DNA of 64,000 nucleotides from Trebouxia sp. TZW2008. Lineage: Eukaryota; Chlorophyta; Trebouxiophyceae; Trebouxiales; Trebouxiaceae. The notes beneath the pieces were generated by a model. That model did not search any database. It was not told the origin of the DNA and saw only the letters and a program-made list of their open reading frames with translations. The position numbers were made by a program, and so were the translations under genes. The stretch covers positions 248,001 to 312,000 of the forward strand of contig BDIU01000146.1 in NCBI GenBank assembly GCA_002118135.1, written 5' to 3'. Shown here piece after piece: positions 37,160-50,325 of the stretch; the first letter of the stretch is position 1; the number at the start of each line of letters is the position of its first letter.

Positions 37160-38389
37160 CTACTTCTTCCTGCCTCCTCCTTTCTTCTTGTCCTTCTTCT
37201 TGTCTTTGCCCACATAGGCAAGTTTGCCACCTGTGCCAGTGCCTACTTTGCCCATGCCGGCCTCGAGGCCTGCATTCAACAAGCTGGTAACTTCCAATAC
37301 TCTTGCAACACCCTTACAGAAACAAGCAGTGTAAGGACAGCGTGTGTTTTGATGAAAACTGTCTGTGCATTGACTTGTCCCCACGCGTGAATCCAGTGAA
37401 ACTGCAGATATTTGTTCCCAAGCGCACTGTCCCTTCTGGCAAGATTCATTGTATTGGCTGCTAGCAGAGTGCAGTGAGAGGTTCTCAAGTGCGCTGTCCC
37501 TCACAACAAGTGTGCTGTGTGCATCACAAGACTTCATTGTACTGAGTGCCACTGAGGACACCTGCATCAGGTCTCTGGCAGACGCATGCTCCAGACCGTA
37601 TCTCTAACTGCTGATGCAACATGGCAGCAGACTCAAAGTTTGCCACTATACAGTCGTTGCAGGATATGCCGCATCTGTGCAGTTTGTTTGGATTTGTGCC
37701 GAACCCACTTGGTCTGTACTGATACTGCGGTAGCACTGCTGCTGTACCAGCTAGAAAAAGCAATTACCTGTAAATCTGCGGTTGAATCTGTTCACGCGAC
37801 CCTCGTCCATCAGGACTGCTGCATTGCTGCCCTGGAAAAAGGGGTGGTTGCCGCTCCATATGTCAACTGTGTATGATGACATGGTCCCGCTAGTCGTCAA
37901 CACCTCCTCACCATTGCAATATACCTGTGTGATGACGATGATGGTATATGTCACACGCTCTAGCGCAGGTGTTAGATATGTGCAGCGCAAGTCTTGCATC
38001 ATGGTCACAAAGCTCAGCAAATGCAGCAGAAGCAGGAAGTGAAGAAGCTTCCAGTCCAACTGCACCATACCTTTGCTTCTGAGTGATACTCTGGATGCAA
38101 GCCTTCTTTGCCCATTCTTGTAATATGAGAGCTAGGCCTTGCCTGCATGCGCTTAATAGTGTGAGGGACAAGGAGAAGCCTGATCGCCCAGTCAACGATG
38201 ACTGCCGAAATTACACAGCATGATGAGCAACAACATGCAGGCTCTTACGCGCTGCAGTCCATGTTGAGAGCTTCTAAGTTCCGTCTGCTTTGCGGGGAAG
38301 ATGCTACACTTTTGAAATCGTGCAGCCTGTCTAGAGCATGCTCCTGAATGCGCGACCGACGAGCTTGCAGTCAAGCCTTGACACGCCAT
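37160..38389 (-). CDS. Chloroplast ribosomal protein bL31 precursor
   Basis: Large-subunit protein of plastid ribosomes. Exons 38249-38389, 38071-38151 and 37768-37924 join in frame; the last exon ends at 37160 and begins near 37306. The N-terminus MACQGLTASSSVAHSGACSR is rich in Ser, Ala and Arg like a chloroplast transit peptide. The mature part shows MGKEGLHPEYHSEAK, VYCNGEEVLTTSGTMSSYTV and DIWSGNHPFFQGSNAAVLMD with RVNRFNRRF, closely matching plant plastid L31. The zinc-type CxxC of some bacterial L31 is absent (a single Cys), as in plastid forms. The end is a Lys-rich tail (KDKKKDKKKGGGRKK), which is unusual. The gene is head-to-head with the galactosyltransferase gene. Confidence 0.88.
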
Positions 38390-38620
38390 GTCGATCCGTC
38401 GATTGTGGCGTTTGCGCTTGTTGGAAGCACGCAACCTGAGGTGCACCTCCTGCGTGTACTAGCCCTAGATCAGCCCTAACAGGCGCCATAGCAAAAGCGT
38501 CGCGCAAGTTCCAGCAGGTGCCCATTGTTGGAATTGTTTCCACCACAACCTTTTTTGGCGCTTCCCAGACATAAGTGATTTGCAAACTCCGCACAAGAGC
38601 ACCGCCAGCAATGCTGTGTC
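38390..38620. promoter_or_regulatory. Divergent promoter region, bL31 / galactosyltransferase
   Basis: About 230 bp between opposite start codons. No core element was assigned. Confidence 0.35.
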
Positions 38621-40625
38621 TTGACGGGAGTGCTGCGGTCCATGATCTGCCTGGCAAAACCTAACGTTCTGTGCGTTGTCCTCTGTGCGCTCCTTGTGAG
38701 CGCCTCTTGCAACACATTACCAACTTGCAAGCCGTTGAGAAACTCAGTGTATGTGCCCGCGCCGGCCTGCAAGCAGTTCGTGAAGTTGCTAGAGGATCCC
38801 CAGTTCTGTAATCTTGATCAGGCGCAGAATTGCTGTGTATTAGTCGACGCGGCTGTGACAAACCATTGCCACTGCTGGCAAGGCTTTTCAAGCGCGACGC
38901 TCGGGCTGCTCGAGCTGCTACATAAGCAATGCACGAAGCATGACCAGGCTGAAAGCATCCAGCGGTCAGAGATCAAAGTATTTATTGGTGTCTTGACAGG
39001 ATCAGCAAACGCCCAGCAAAGGCAAGCAGGTGGGGAAACATACATGTGACAGCAAGCAGTTGGCAAACTCATCAACTGCCTGCGACAGTGCCATGATGTC
39101 TTAAATCGGCTGCACCTTCTGTGGTGTTACTTTCCGGATGTATGGCCTGGCAAAGCTTTTGCCAAAATAGTGTGCTGTGCACATAAACACATGACTCACA
39201 TCTGTGCTGCAGTGCGCAACACGTGGGCCAAACATGCGAATGGACACCGCGTTGTTTTCTTCTCAGCAGTTCCAGACAATGAAACTGTTTTCGACATGCT
39301 GCGAAGGTACATCCCAGCACATGCCATATGTTCTGATGTGTGTAGCATTTGACATTATCTATCCATAGATTGCTGAAATCCATATCTGAGAGGAATCAAT
39401 CTACATGCAACGAACTGTTGTTGCTGTGACTCTATGCTGTTCAGCATGTGTGCAGACTAGATCGTCAAAGACAGTTGCTTGGTGACTATGCGTACATAGC
39501 AAGGCCTGGAGCCTGACCAGCATGCATTTCACGCTGTAATCCATGCACTTGCCAGCAGCAATGACACTAACAACATTGGCAGTTGTAATCCTTTATGTCA
39601 CTCAAAGATCAACCTCAGAAGCCTCTGTATGCACATTGTGAACACTTTGTCTTGTTGCCTGGCAGCGAGGCAGCAGCAAAGCAAGATGTTGTGGTGCTCA
39701 CAAACATCCAGGAGTCGTACTACAATATCACACACCAGACACTAGAGATGTGCCGTATGGCTGCAATGGACCCCAGCGTCACCCATCTTTTGAAAGTGGA
39801 TGATGACAGCTATGTACACATAACACGGCTGATGGGTAGGCTGAAAGCCCTGCCCCGTGAGAAACTCTTTCTAGGGTACATTGAGAAAGCAGGTAGGGTG
39901 CCATTGTCGGCTTGTGCATTTGATCATTGGCTGGTCATGTTGTTAGCTCCAACAGTGACGGCACGATGTGCAAGTATGCTGCTGCTGTGCATAGTGGGAG
40001 GCTGCAGTAAAACATCATGCTCACTATTGTAAGGGTACATTAGATCAAAACATGATTGCAATCAATCTGCGGTACAAGTGTTTCCCAAACATAGTGGCTG
40101 CTGTAATGCAGCTGCATGTTCTCACCTTTCTGATTTCATCTGCACCCAGAGGGAAAGGCTGAGAGATTGACAAGTTGCTGGCATGACAAGATGCTTGCAT
40201 GACGTGAGTGTGCTGCAGGTGGCACACCACACAGGGATCCAGCAAACAGATGGCATGTGCCTGTTGAAGAATGGCCGTGGGAAACATATCCTGCCTGGGC
40301 TCACGGGGCTGGCTATGCTATCACAAAAGATATAGTGAACGAGATTGCAGCCGGTGCAGCCATGAAGGTCCAGAATCACACCTTGTTCAGGCTGGAAGAT
40401 ATTGCCATGGGTGCATGGGTGGACTTTGTGGGCAAAGAGAAAGGCTGGTACATTCAGCTAGTCAAGGACAAAAGATTTAACTTCAATGGGTGCCTTGCCA
40501 ACGATCTTGTGTCGCATTACATACCAGCTCAACAAATGCAGTGCATGTTCAAAAACGATGGCAGGTGCTGTGTTGATGGCCAAGTAGTGCTTACAGGGCT
40601 ATCTCGTTCTCGCAAATTGCCTTGA
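38621..40625 (+). CDS. GT31 beta-1,3-galactosyltransferase-like protein
   Basis: Golgi-type glycosyltransferase that would transfer Gal or a related sugar from UDP-sugar to glycans. Four exons close in frame: 38621-39029, 39213-39306, 39666-39892, 40219-40625 (378 aa; 371 from the Met at 38642). An N-terminal hydrophobic segment (VLCVVLCALLVSASC) looks like a signal peptide or signal anchor and is followed by a Cys-rich stem. GT31 motifs: FIGVLTGSANAQQRQAVRNTWA, VVFFSAVPDN, YYNITHQTLEM, LLKVDDDSYV (the DxD metal site), GAGYAITKDIV and LEDIAMGAWVD (catalytic ED). The acceptor and linkage cannot be read from sequence. Confidence 0.88.
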
Positions 40626-41205
40626 TGACATGCGAGACCGTGAATGAGCTGAACAACCTATTGGTATATCAGGAACGCCAGCGCACTGTGCTTGTGCCAC
40701 GTTGATGGTGTCTGACACATCTCATTACGTCATCCAAGCGGTTGTCGAAGTCCTTGATCGATGAGCTACACTCTAGATGTGCTTTCTGGACATTAAGAAT
40801 GATTAGCTTGGTCTCAAACGCGAGACTTGGTGCGCATGTCCGATGACTTATGCAGATGAAAGCCAGCTGCCTGTGAGTCAGGTATGTCACTTGAGCTTCC
40901 ATCACCGCCAAGATGTTGAACATACATTGAGGGTTAGACATTTCAAACAGACCACATACACAACATTTGATCGATCTGACTCGACTACTATACTGCATTG
41001 TCTACAGCCTTATGACAAACACTGGTCACACACAAGACACACACAGCAGCTGCGCTCAGGTAGCCAGAAAGATCAGCAAGATCAAGGTGGCATTGGCAGC
41101 AAGCACAGCTAACACGAGGCATGTAGTGCTCCTGCCAAAGGTATACAAAAGCTGCATGCTCACGTGCTGCAGAAGCCTGGCAATGAAATAGCATTCACAG
41201 AAAGT
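40626..41205. other. Convergent intergenic region, GT31 / SERRATE
   Basis: 580 bp between two stop codons. No feature was recognised. Confidence 0.45.
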
Positions 41206-44200
41206 CTACAAGTCGCCATAGTCAAGCACGCTGCGCTGGTTCTCTGGGGCATCAAGATCAAAGTAGCCTCTGCCGCCGTAGCCCCTGCCACCGCCCATCG
41301 GGGGCCCACCAAAACCCCTACCACCATGTTGATTACGTGCTCTGCCAGGACCCCTAGGGCCACCCCTCTGACCCATCTGGGGACCCATGTCCATAGGGCC
41401 TCCTCCTGGCACAGGCACTTGCACAAATGGTCCCATAGGCCCAGCACCTGCAGAAGAACATGATTCCATCTGCATATCCAATACCAATTTGCATTGAGGC
41501 ATGCCTTGCTGTGAATGCAGTAGGGCAAACCAGAGCCCAAGGACCATAATTTGTCACACAGCGGAATTGATGCAGCTTGCAGCCAACCAGCCGTGGCATT
41601 TTCTTTCCACAGAGACTGGCACACTACTCTCTCTAGGATCTCAGGGGAATGCAGCAATATGCTCGAGGGCTGATGCATACTTTAAATGTTGACAGCGCTG
41701 CAAGCTTGTGAAGATATGCAGCTGCAGAGAGAACAAGCAGAATCTGGTCACAAAGCGGTACAAACAGCTGAGGAAATACGCACAGTGCTGAAAGACCAGC
41801 AGAACTTAAGATAAGCAGAAACTAACCAGGTGCCAGCACAAACATCTGGCCTGGCATAGCTTGCATGCCACCCATCATAGGTGCCATGGGCATGCCCACT
41901 GCCCCATCCATACCCATGCCAGGGCCCCTCATTCCCATGCTACCCCTGCCAGACCTGAGGGGCCTACCGCCCCTCTGGCCCTTGGGTCCCCCTCTGCCAC
42001 TGCCAGACCTTTGTACACCATTTGCATGGTCACCTGAACCACCTTGATCATCCATGTCGCCCTGCACCATGCATGCATGCATTTGGCAAGTGTCAAGGTG
42101 CTTTTTTGTGTAGCTTCTTCAATTCACACGCACGCATGCTCAGCAGAGTATGTTGGACCATAAAGCAGAACGCAGCAGTCTGCAGTTTAATGGCTTTTAG
42201 CGCAAGCATGCTCAGCATGCTCAGCATTGAGGGCAAAGCAGCAGACTCAAGGTATTTGACAGAAATGCAAGAAGCAGGAGTGAGAACAAGATGCACCTTG
42301 CCAAGGTGGGGGAAAAAGCCACTGCCCTGCTGGAGCTCTGCAGGCAGTTCCAGGTCCTCCTCGGACCTGTTGGCAGCCTCAGCAGCCTGCAGAGCCTCCC
42401 GCCTCGCCTGCTTAGCCAGCTCGATACGGTTGCTCTCCATGGTGTCGTAGTTCTGCCAGTACAGCTCCTCATACAGCTGCATGACATGAAGCCTGGTCAG
42501 ACAGGTCCCAGACAGCTCAATGAGCCGCGAGACACAGTTGAGGGACACACGGCCTGATCAGAAGAGGCAGCGTAGCAATTTGAGACTTTTGCCATTGCAG
42601 ACCACGCCCCAAGTTGCTGGTTTTGATGGGCTGAGGACATGATTCTGGCTGGCATGATCAGGAACTGCGCAACACTATACCTAGACACCACTGCACCAGC
42701 AAGATTGTCCGACATTCAATTGCAGCATTGCTTGCAGTAGACATCTGTTTGGAGGTGACTGTACGCAGACATGCTGATGGCAGCTGTGCCATACCAGCAC
42801 AATGTTGCAATGCTCCGTATGTAGAACGATTGACAGACTATCATATGTATCAACCGCTGGTGGCCAGCAGGCAGCAGAGAGCTATGAGATCACTCACCTG
42901 GTTCTTGAACTCCTCCACCTTCTCAGCATGCTTCACACGAATGTGCTTCAGCACAAAGTCTCTACCAACAAACATCTTTGCGCTCAGCTTGTTGCCCCAT
43001 CTGCAGCATAGCAGAGATAGTTCACCTGAATGATTGTGCTCTAAAGCAACTGCATTTGACCTGCCACAGAGATGTTGGACACGGCGTAGATGGAGAGCAA
43101 GCAGGAAGCCAAAAAACAACTCTACCAACCTCACTGTGGGGCATAGTCAAAGCTGGCTGACTAAGCTGGAAGCATCTGGAAAGCTGTCGTGGCTGATTCA
43201 TGGTGTTTGCTTATGGCATTTTGCATGTGGCAAAATATGTGATTGGTCCTATGACAGCTGCGTCTGAGGCATGCCCATGTGGGGCAAGCTCTGAAGCTTT
43301 CATCACTGGTATATAGTTTAGCATGGCTGCTTGATTGTACTGCTTGATTGCACTGCTAACACTGCTAGAGAAGTTGGCTGGGTGAATTGCTGCTTGCACC
43401 ATGCTGACTGCTGCTAAGCACATACAGCAGGCAAGCTTTTCACAGAGTTGCATGTTTGACTGACTGCACACATGTGCCCGCTGACAGCACTCACTGCTTT
43501 GCATGCCATAGCAAAGTGACCATGAATAGCGTAAATTATTGCTGACAGACAAGCTGCTGACACATTGTCATGGGTGACATACTTGGTGTCGCTGTGCTTG
43601 ACGACCTTCTCCTCCACCCAGTCATCAATCTCCTTTGTCACCTGAAGATGCAATCACATGTTTCGCACAAACCCCAATGAGCACAAAGTTGGCTCACAGA
43701 ATATCCAAAACGGCAAATGGGAAGCTTTAACAGGCAAGATCAGCCCCGCACAAGATTGGCTGCCAGCATGACCAAAATGATGTGTGCATGATAGCAGCAT
43801 TTTGTGGGCATTAGCTCAATTGGAAAGGCAATTGTGCTGTATTCATCTGTGTGATAATGCTACAAGACAGTCTAAGAAAGCATGCAGCTACCAAAAATGT
43901 CACACCTTCTCCTCATGCAGCATGGCCTCCAAAGGATCACCAGAAACAAGGCGAGCCTGCCAGACCTGGTCTACCATCTTCTTCACTTGGCTTGTCTCTA
44001 GCTTCTCTGCAACAGAAGAGCAAGATGCAGTGATACTCTGACTACAACTCCAGTGCTGATTTCACAACAACCGATCACACAGCATATGTGCATGTGCAAT
44101 GAATGATGAGCTACAAGTTTACATGGGCAATGGCCGCATACCCAGTGACATGCGGATGAACCTGAGATAGCAAATTGATATGCAACAGTGCCTAGTTGTG

Positions 44201-47200
44201 ACTCAGTTGCCAAGCATTCACAACGGTGATGCATCTGAAGCTGCCATACTCAGTCTGATCAACTCATTACCAAAAGCTCTTTCTTCGTCATAGCATTCAT
44301 TACAACATCTGAACACAATAACCTCTTGGCAAAGCAACCCCTTCAGGCAAAGACCCACAGTATGAAAGGTAATACGACTTAGAATCAATTGCTGCGTTCT
44401 GGCTGCAGCAGTCCTTCCGAGCAAGGACAGCTTGATGCAGGGACATGTGCATTGAATGTAGAGGCACATGGTATGTCCAAAAAAATGCATATGCATGATC
44501 ATTGCTGAGAAGCAGACCTTGGTCAGCATCTGGCTGCTCTCCTTCCTCAGGGTGTGGGGCACGCAGCATGCGCTTACTGCTCACCCACCTCTCCCGGTCA
44601 CAAGGGTCCCACCACTCCCCTGCACAAGCCACACAGCTCTCATGCCACAGAGTGCCGCAACTGATTGGCAGGATGTCTGCAAGAGGTATTGTTAACCTTT
44701 GATGCGCCCAGGCCAGCATGCAATATGCTCTTTGCTGTTGACAACATATCTGGCAGCAAACCCATCTTGTTCAACGCTCTAGGATACTCCTGTCAGCACT
44801 GCATTGACAGTGCAGCCAAAATATGCAAGCAGCGCAAGGCTGAATGATCTGCACCAGCTAGAGCTAGGCACAGGAAGCTGATGACACTCACCTCCTACAT
44901 AGTAGTTGACACGATGCACCTGCCACAAGTATGTGAGGTGGACATCAAGCTTGCCAACAGCTCCAGGACTGCTACCCTCTGAGGCGCCATTCTCGACTTG
45001 AGCTGCTGCTTTGACTTCAGTTGACTTCTCCTGAGCGCTAGCATCGCCTGTTTGACTGTCACTGACAGCGGCTGACTTCTCGTCTGTCTTGACATTGATC
45101 TCATAGCTGGTGGTCGACGGAGCGCTGGCAGCATCGCCTTCTTTCGGCTTATCAGCATCAGCCTCAGCCATTTCTGTGTCTGTGTTTACAGTGGCTGCCT
45201 CAGGTTTGGTTTTGCCATTGGTGTCCTCTGCTGCTGCAGGCTTGTCTTCCTTGGGGCCTTCCTCTATAAACCCAATAGCGAGTTGAGACACATGCAATGC
45301 GTCTTTGTAATCCATTTACTCACCACTGACGACTACTAAAAACGCGACAGACAAAGCAGATGTGACAATCACCAGCAGAGTGTGATAGACATCCTTGCAG
45401 ATCTATGTTGTGCATAAGCAAAAATTTGCATGCTCCAGCTGCGTTGCACAGCACATACATGATTATACAGTCAAAGCTCCTGGACCATGATAATGGTGAC
45501 CCTATTGGCTATTGACATGTCATGTCAGAGACGCCTGCTGAGCAGCAAGCTTTTGTCACCATCAACCTTTGACAGATATGACACTTGTAAGCATATGTTC
45601 CACACATTTATACCCTGGCATTGATACGGCTTGAACATCAGCATTGAAGTAAAGCAAACAGGCAGAGTGAGATTGGCACCTGTGGTAGCAGCCTCCAGCT
45701 CATCTACAGCAATGAGTGGATTGCTGGCAATGCCTTTTTCCTTGTCAAGTTTCTTGATGAGCTGCCTGCTAAGCTTCAAGTCAGCTGCAACACGCTCAGG
45801 CTTCCACAGCAGTGCAGGGGCAACTGGTGTGAGGCTCTGATTGTCCCTGTCCCCGTCAGCATCACCATCTTGCATAGCTGTGTCGCCATTTCTGCAATAA
45901 TGAAGATGACTTGGATGTGCTCGTTCGGCATCAGGATTTAACACAAACGCTTTTGTGCGGTGCAGCATATATGCTGTAACATGTCAGATCCAAGGCCACA
46001 CCTGCAATAGGGTAGGGACCCAAACTTAAGGTCTGATCAGTCCTTAGCAACGACATGCTAATTTGTGTGACTAGAACGTCAATCTGGTACGGAAGCGTTG
46101 CATGGTCAGGCGTTCGAGCATGCTGAGGACAGCTATCAAAGTCCTATAGCTGCAGAGCTTTCAATTGGCAGATGTGAGAAGGCCTGCCCTCAGCACAGCA
46201 AGCGACAAACCCACAGCACAGGCCCAGCGCACATGACATGATGAGAGACATGATTGCTGTGAGAGATCAAGTGTCTTACTTGGATCCAGAAGGGCCCTCT
46301 CCCTGATTGAAGTCCTGGGCATCTGGGTTGAGACCACCTGAAAGAAGTTGCTCAGCAAACTTCTTGGCTGCTTCCTGAGCTTCCTCGTTTCTGGTTTTCA
46401 AGCCCTTGGCCTGTTCTCGTGGATCAAATCTGGCGCGTGTCCTGCAATACATGAACAGGAGTACAGACGTGGTGCTTGGCAGATTATTGTGCACTTTGAT
46501 CTTCACAGCATGGCTTGCTAGCAAGCCTTTGCAGGAGCTTACTCTGGCTTCTCCTTGATGTTTTGGAAGTGTGACTTGCGAGCTGAGCCCCAAAAGATGT
46601 TAAGGTACTCGTCATATCGCTTTTGAGCCTCTTCCGGTGAAATTTCATCTGGAAGGTCCACCATGAAAAGCTTGTATGGCTTGGGTTTTGAATGGTCTCG
46701 CCTGCAGCAGCAGCCTTGGCATTGTGTTGCTGCAGAGGGGTGACAGGCTTTGCGACGTGAACAAGCCAGGAGCATATGGGAGCGTGATCACCCTTTCTTT
46801 TACCTAGGAGATGGAGCCCTGGGATACGAATCTGTGTAGCCTGCTCTCGGCTCGTCATAGGCATGGTCAAAGTCCCTTTCATATTCAAACGCTCGAGCGG
46901 ACCTGCATGCATTAGCGGTCAGTCAGCAACAAGCCGGTGGCGAGGCAACGCTGCCGGCATTTCGACAACGGAAGCACAATCAAAAGTACAAGCAAAAGAC
47001 CGAGATGTGATAGTAGCAGATAAGCTTATTCAAGACAAGAAACATACGGTGCATCGTATCCCTCACGCGCCCTCAAACGCTTGTTATAGCCTGGGGGAGA
47101 TCTTCCCCCACGCGGCGAGTCCTCACGCTGGCGCCGACGGTCACCATTGGGGAAGCGACTGTGTCCTGCTGCAAACCGATTGTCCATGCCTCTCGGAGGA

Positions 47201-47292
47201 GACCTTCTGCCCCTGTCAGAACCCCGCATCTGCTGCGATACAGCAAGGGGAGGTAAGGAGCTGCCATCGTCAGTGTCACAGTACTCTGACAC
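41206..47292 (-). CDS. SERRATE/ARS2-like RNA-processing zinc-finger protein
   Basis: Adaptor between the nuclear cap-binding complex and microRNA processing, splicing and RNA decay. Exons recognised on the minus strand: about 47040-47230 (RS/RG-rich, DRGRRSPPRGMDNRF), 46545-46700 (YKLFMVDLPDEISPEEAQKR, YDEYLNIFWG), 46280-46440 (RARFDPREQAKGLKTRNEEA), 45680-45895 (LLWKPERVAADLKLSRQLIK), 44890-45270 (acidic, then KLDVHLTYLWQVHRVNYYVG), 43900-44010, 43570-43640, 42905-43000 (LSAKMFVGRDFVLKHIRVKH), 42295-42480 (YWQNYDTMESNRIELAKQAR), 41825-42060 (Gly/Met-rich) and 41206-41450. The C-terminus YFDLDAPENQRSVLDYGDL fits the cap-complex-binding tail. The zinc finger keeps both His but appears to have Asn where ARS2 has Cys. 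The start is uncertain; an upstream exon may exist. Confidence 0.85.
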
Positions 47293-47602
47293 ATGAAGAA
47301 TGTAAGGCTTTCAAGGCCAAGGCCTGGCAGCAGTACTGCCTGGTTCAGTGACACTGACAATGCATTCAAGCTTTGACTGCTTTGATATCGAAACACAGCA
47401 CAGGTTGCATGCTCAGTACAGCCATGTAAGGGGTGGTGCGCCACGCATGATCAGCAGGATGTATACCTTGCGGTCACGGCAGTGGCGCAAAAGGTCAGTC
47501 CTCCCCGGACAACAGGATTAGTGCCTGAGCCTGGAATAGAGGGCCTGAAGGCACAATCTGCCGCAGCAGGTCTTCCCTCGCGTCGTGCCTTGAGTCATCG
47601 AT
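47293..47602. promoter_or_regulatory. Divergent promoter region, SERRATE / CIAPIN1
   Basis: A 310-445 bp gap depending on which starts are used. A first SERRATE exon could still lie here (a donor-like CGCAAG|GTATAC on the minus strand at 47462-47472). Confidence 0.35.
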
Positions 47603-49075
47603 GTGATCAACACGAACGAGATTTCCTTGCGCACTTGCTCAGCAGGACAGGAAGCCAGAACGAAAACCTTGCGAGGCTCGCTCGTGCGCGATCTCAGAAA
47701 CTCACTACTGCACGTCTCCACAGCCTTTGCGTACATCATGCAGTGCCTTGTCTTGTCAAGTGCAACATACGTCTCCGGAAGCTTCCTGTCAACTTTGCTT
47801 GTTGAGCAAGATCTAGACCTGAAGGTTACAACCCTGCTTACCAACTCAGCTTCACTACAGCCAAAAGCGGCGCCACAACAGGCGTTTGACAAAGCATTGT
47901 CGATCGCACAGTCCTCAGGGCACCATACTGCTGCTTACCTGGCACTGGTGGGGGCAACCCTCAAGCCAGGTGCTTCTCTGACCGTGTACGAGCCAACATC
48001 TATTTCAAGCGAACAGACTGCTTCGTTTCTCAAAAAAGCCCTGCTGCTTGCTGGCTTCGTTGACAGCACAGACAGCAAGACCACAGATAGCTCTGAAAGA
48101 CAGCTAGTCTATGTAAGCAGAGTATACTTGTGTTCTACTTGTGATGCTGCTGACCTTCGAAAAGTCAGCTGTGGCATACAAGCTTTATCATGCTCACGCT
48201 GCAGGTCACAGCAAACAAGCCTCAGTATGCTGTTGGGGCTAAAGCATCCATCAGCCTCAAGCCAAAGCAGCAGCCGAAAGCAGCAAGCTGGACTCTAGCT
48301 GCAGATGATGACGATGAGCTGGTAGACGAAGACGACTTGTTGACGGAGGAAGACAGGCAAAGACCAGCTGTAATAGGTGATCAAGCATGCTGCATGATAG
48401 TCCGAGAAACAGTGTAAAGTAAACGTAACACCCAACAGAGATGACATCTGCAGTCAGCTTTACATTTCATGCGCTAGTGCACTGTCTTTTGTGCAGTCGA
48501 CTTTCTTGTGGGTGTACAACGCAAGCACACATGTTGATGCTATTGTATGTGCAGCTGCAGATGACTGTGAGGTAGGTGCGGGCAAGAAGGCGTGCAAAAA
48601 CTGCACCTGTGGCAGAGCAGATGCTGAAGCTGCAGTACAGAAAGTTGATCTGTCACAAGACATGCTGGACAATCCTCAGTCAGCATGTGGAAGCGTAAGC
48701 GCTCCTATGCCACCTTGCATAGCAGCCGTCTGTCTTGCTCCAAAAGTATTGCCTGCACTTATAGAGCAGAGCAGGGATGCCATGGTGCATGCAGCGCCCT
48801 CCAAACGTTCCATGCGGACATGTCAAACAGAAAGTTGGCATATGCTTTTGCTTTGTCCTTTCTTCTTATGCCATTGTTCAATCTGTGCATCTTCTGGCAA
48901 AATCAAGAGTTCCTTTCACGGTGCACTCGCATGTGGCCAAACTGTGCTGTCATGATTGCAGTGTGGCTTGGGAGACGCCTTCAGGTGTTCTACATGCCCA
49001 TATAGAGGACTGCCTACGTTTGAGATGGGCAAGAAAATTGAGCTAGAGTCTGATTTCTTGACAGCAGATGCTTGA
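47603..49075 (+). CDS. Anamorsin / CIAPIN1 (Dre2) Fe-S assembly protein
   Basis: Electron carrier of the cytosolic Fe-S cluster assembly chain, receiving electrons from Tah18/ATR3. Exons to 48112, 48205-48376, 48561-48694 and 48962-49075 join in frame. The N-terminal part ([20 protein letters not shown] to [14 protein letters not shown]) fits the SAM-methyltransferase-like domain. Then an acidic linker [21 protein letters not shown] with [10 protein letters not shown], the first cluster motif [30 protein letters not shown], and the second motif CGSC plus CSTC of the twin CxxC type, ending [16 protein letters not shown]. All cluster cysteines are present. The initiator may be 47603 or, better fitting the family, the in-frame Met at 47738. 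Confidence 0.92.
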
Positions 49076-50325
49076 GCTCTAGACATGCATACAAGCTGGC
49101 CGTTTGCTGATGTAACAGCTTGCCCATCATGAGCGCACAGCAAGACATGTGGCTATTTGTTTTTGCATTTGATCAATGCTATCAGGATCAACCGTACTTA
49201 GAACATTGCTAGACCCTCAGCTGTGTGACTTGCTTGGCGCTGTACATGTGGATCATGTATGAAAGGCCTTACTGCACTATAAATATATATATTTATAGAC
49301 ATCATGATCTGCGCCAACTACATTAAACAAATCTTCTACAGTCGCGGTAGGCAACTGAGCATTGTGACGGCAATGTACTTTAATGAAACTGTGCTCAACG
49401 CAATTACAAATACAGGTCGTGTGTGGTCATCGGCCTGCCGTTTCATTGCTGGTGTACATGCTGGGTCATGCTGCACGAAACATGTCACATTCAATGTGCA
49501 GGCATAACTCACATGCTGGCACGCTGAACTGTTACAAGCTTACGACTAGCGCTTGTGACACACATTGCCACCAATTTGGTCAAGCAGCCGCCGTCCGGGC
49601 CGCTGCTTGATGCCTGCCTGCCTTCCCTGCACTAGCATGTGCCTGCCTGTCACGTCATCACCCTCACAAAGTACACCCGAGCTTCCAGATCTGACGCAGA
49701 GTATCACCCAAACCACACATCAGGTGCAGGACGACCGAAGATCCAGCCTTTTGTTCAGGTAGACGGATTCAGCACGTGCTCGCTCATATTGAGCTTAAGT
49801 ACTGAGCAAGGTGACCCCGGGAGGCATGCCCCTTCTTTCCCAGTAAGCTTCGGAGGCAGATCGGGATCGATGGGCATATCTCGTGCTACATCCTGAGCTT
49901 GCACACTCCAGTGCGGGCTGCTTTCGGTTCTGTATATTATGTGCCGATTGCAGAAAGCATTCCCAGCTCACGAGCCCAACTGCAAGCTGTGCGTCAATAT
50001 GCGTGTGGGTCACGCATGCATTTTGATCTGGTCGCTTGCTGTCACCTACCTTTTGACGATGCTTGTGCAGATTGCGCGATCAAGGTTGAATGATCTATGC
50101 CAACCTCAGGTCTCGCGACTGCGTAAGCCTGGAGACGCGAGCTGTCTGACATCAGGCGCTTAGCTATAGAGACAGTCGGCCAACACCTTTCTAATGCCGT
50201 TCGAGGGCGCAAGGCATCTTGATGGCTTGCAAGGAACACTGCAAATGCTAGTTTCGAGGTAGATTTTGCCACGATTTGTGCTTGTTATGCTGCTTCAGTA
50301 GAAAATGCTGCTCTACTACAAATCC
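49076..50325. other. Gap between CIAPIN1 and the synaptotagmin gene
   Basis: About 1.2 kb holding the CIAPIN1 3' end and the promoter and probable first exon of the next gene. A hydrophobic open frame at 49999-50090 (CILIWSLAVTYLLTMLVQ) may be that first exon but does not join provably. An AT-only palindrome lies at 49279-49297. Confidence 0.4.

Noticed and set aside
48460..49046. Long plus-strand frames across the CIAPIN1 intron
   Set aside because: They run into intron sequence; the conserved cysteine motifs require splicing at 48694 and 48962.
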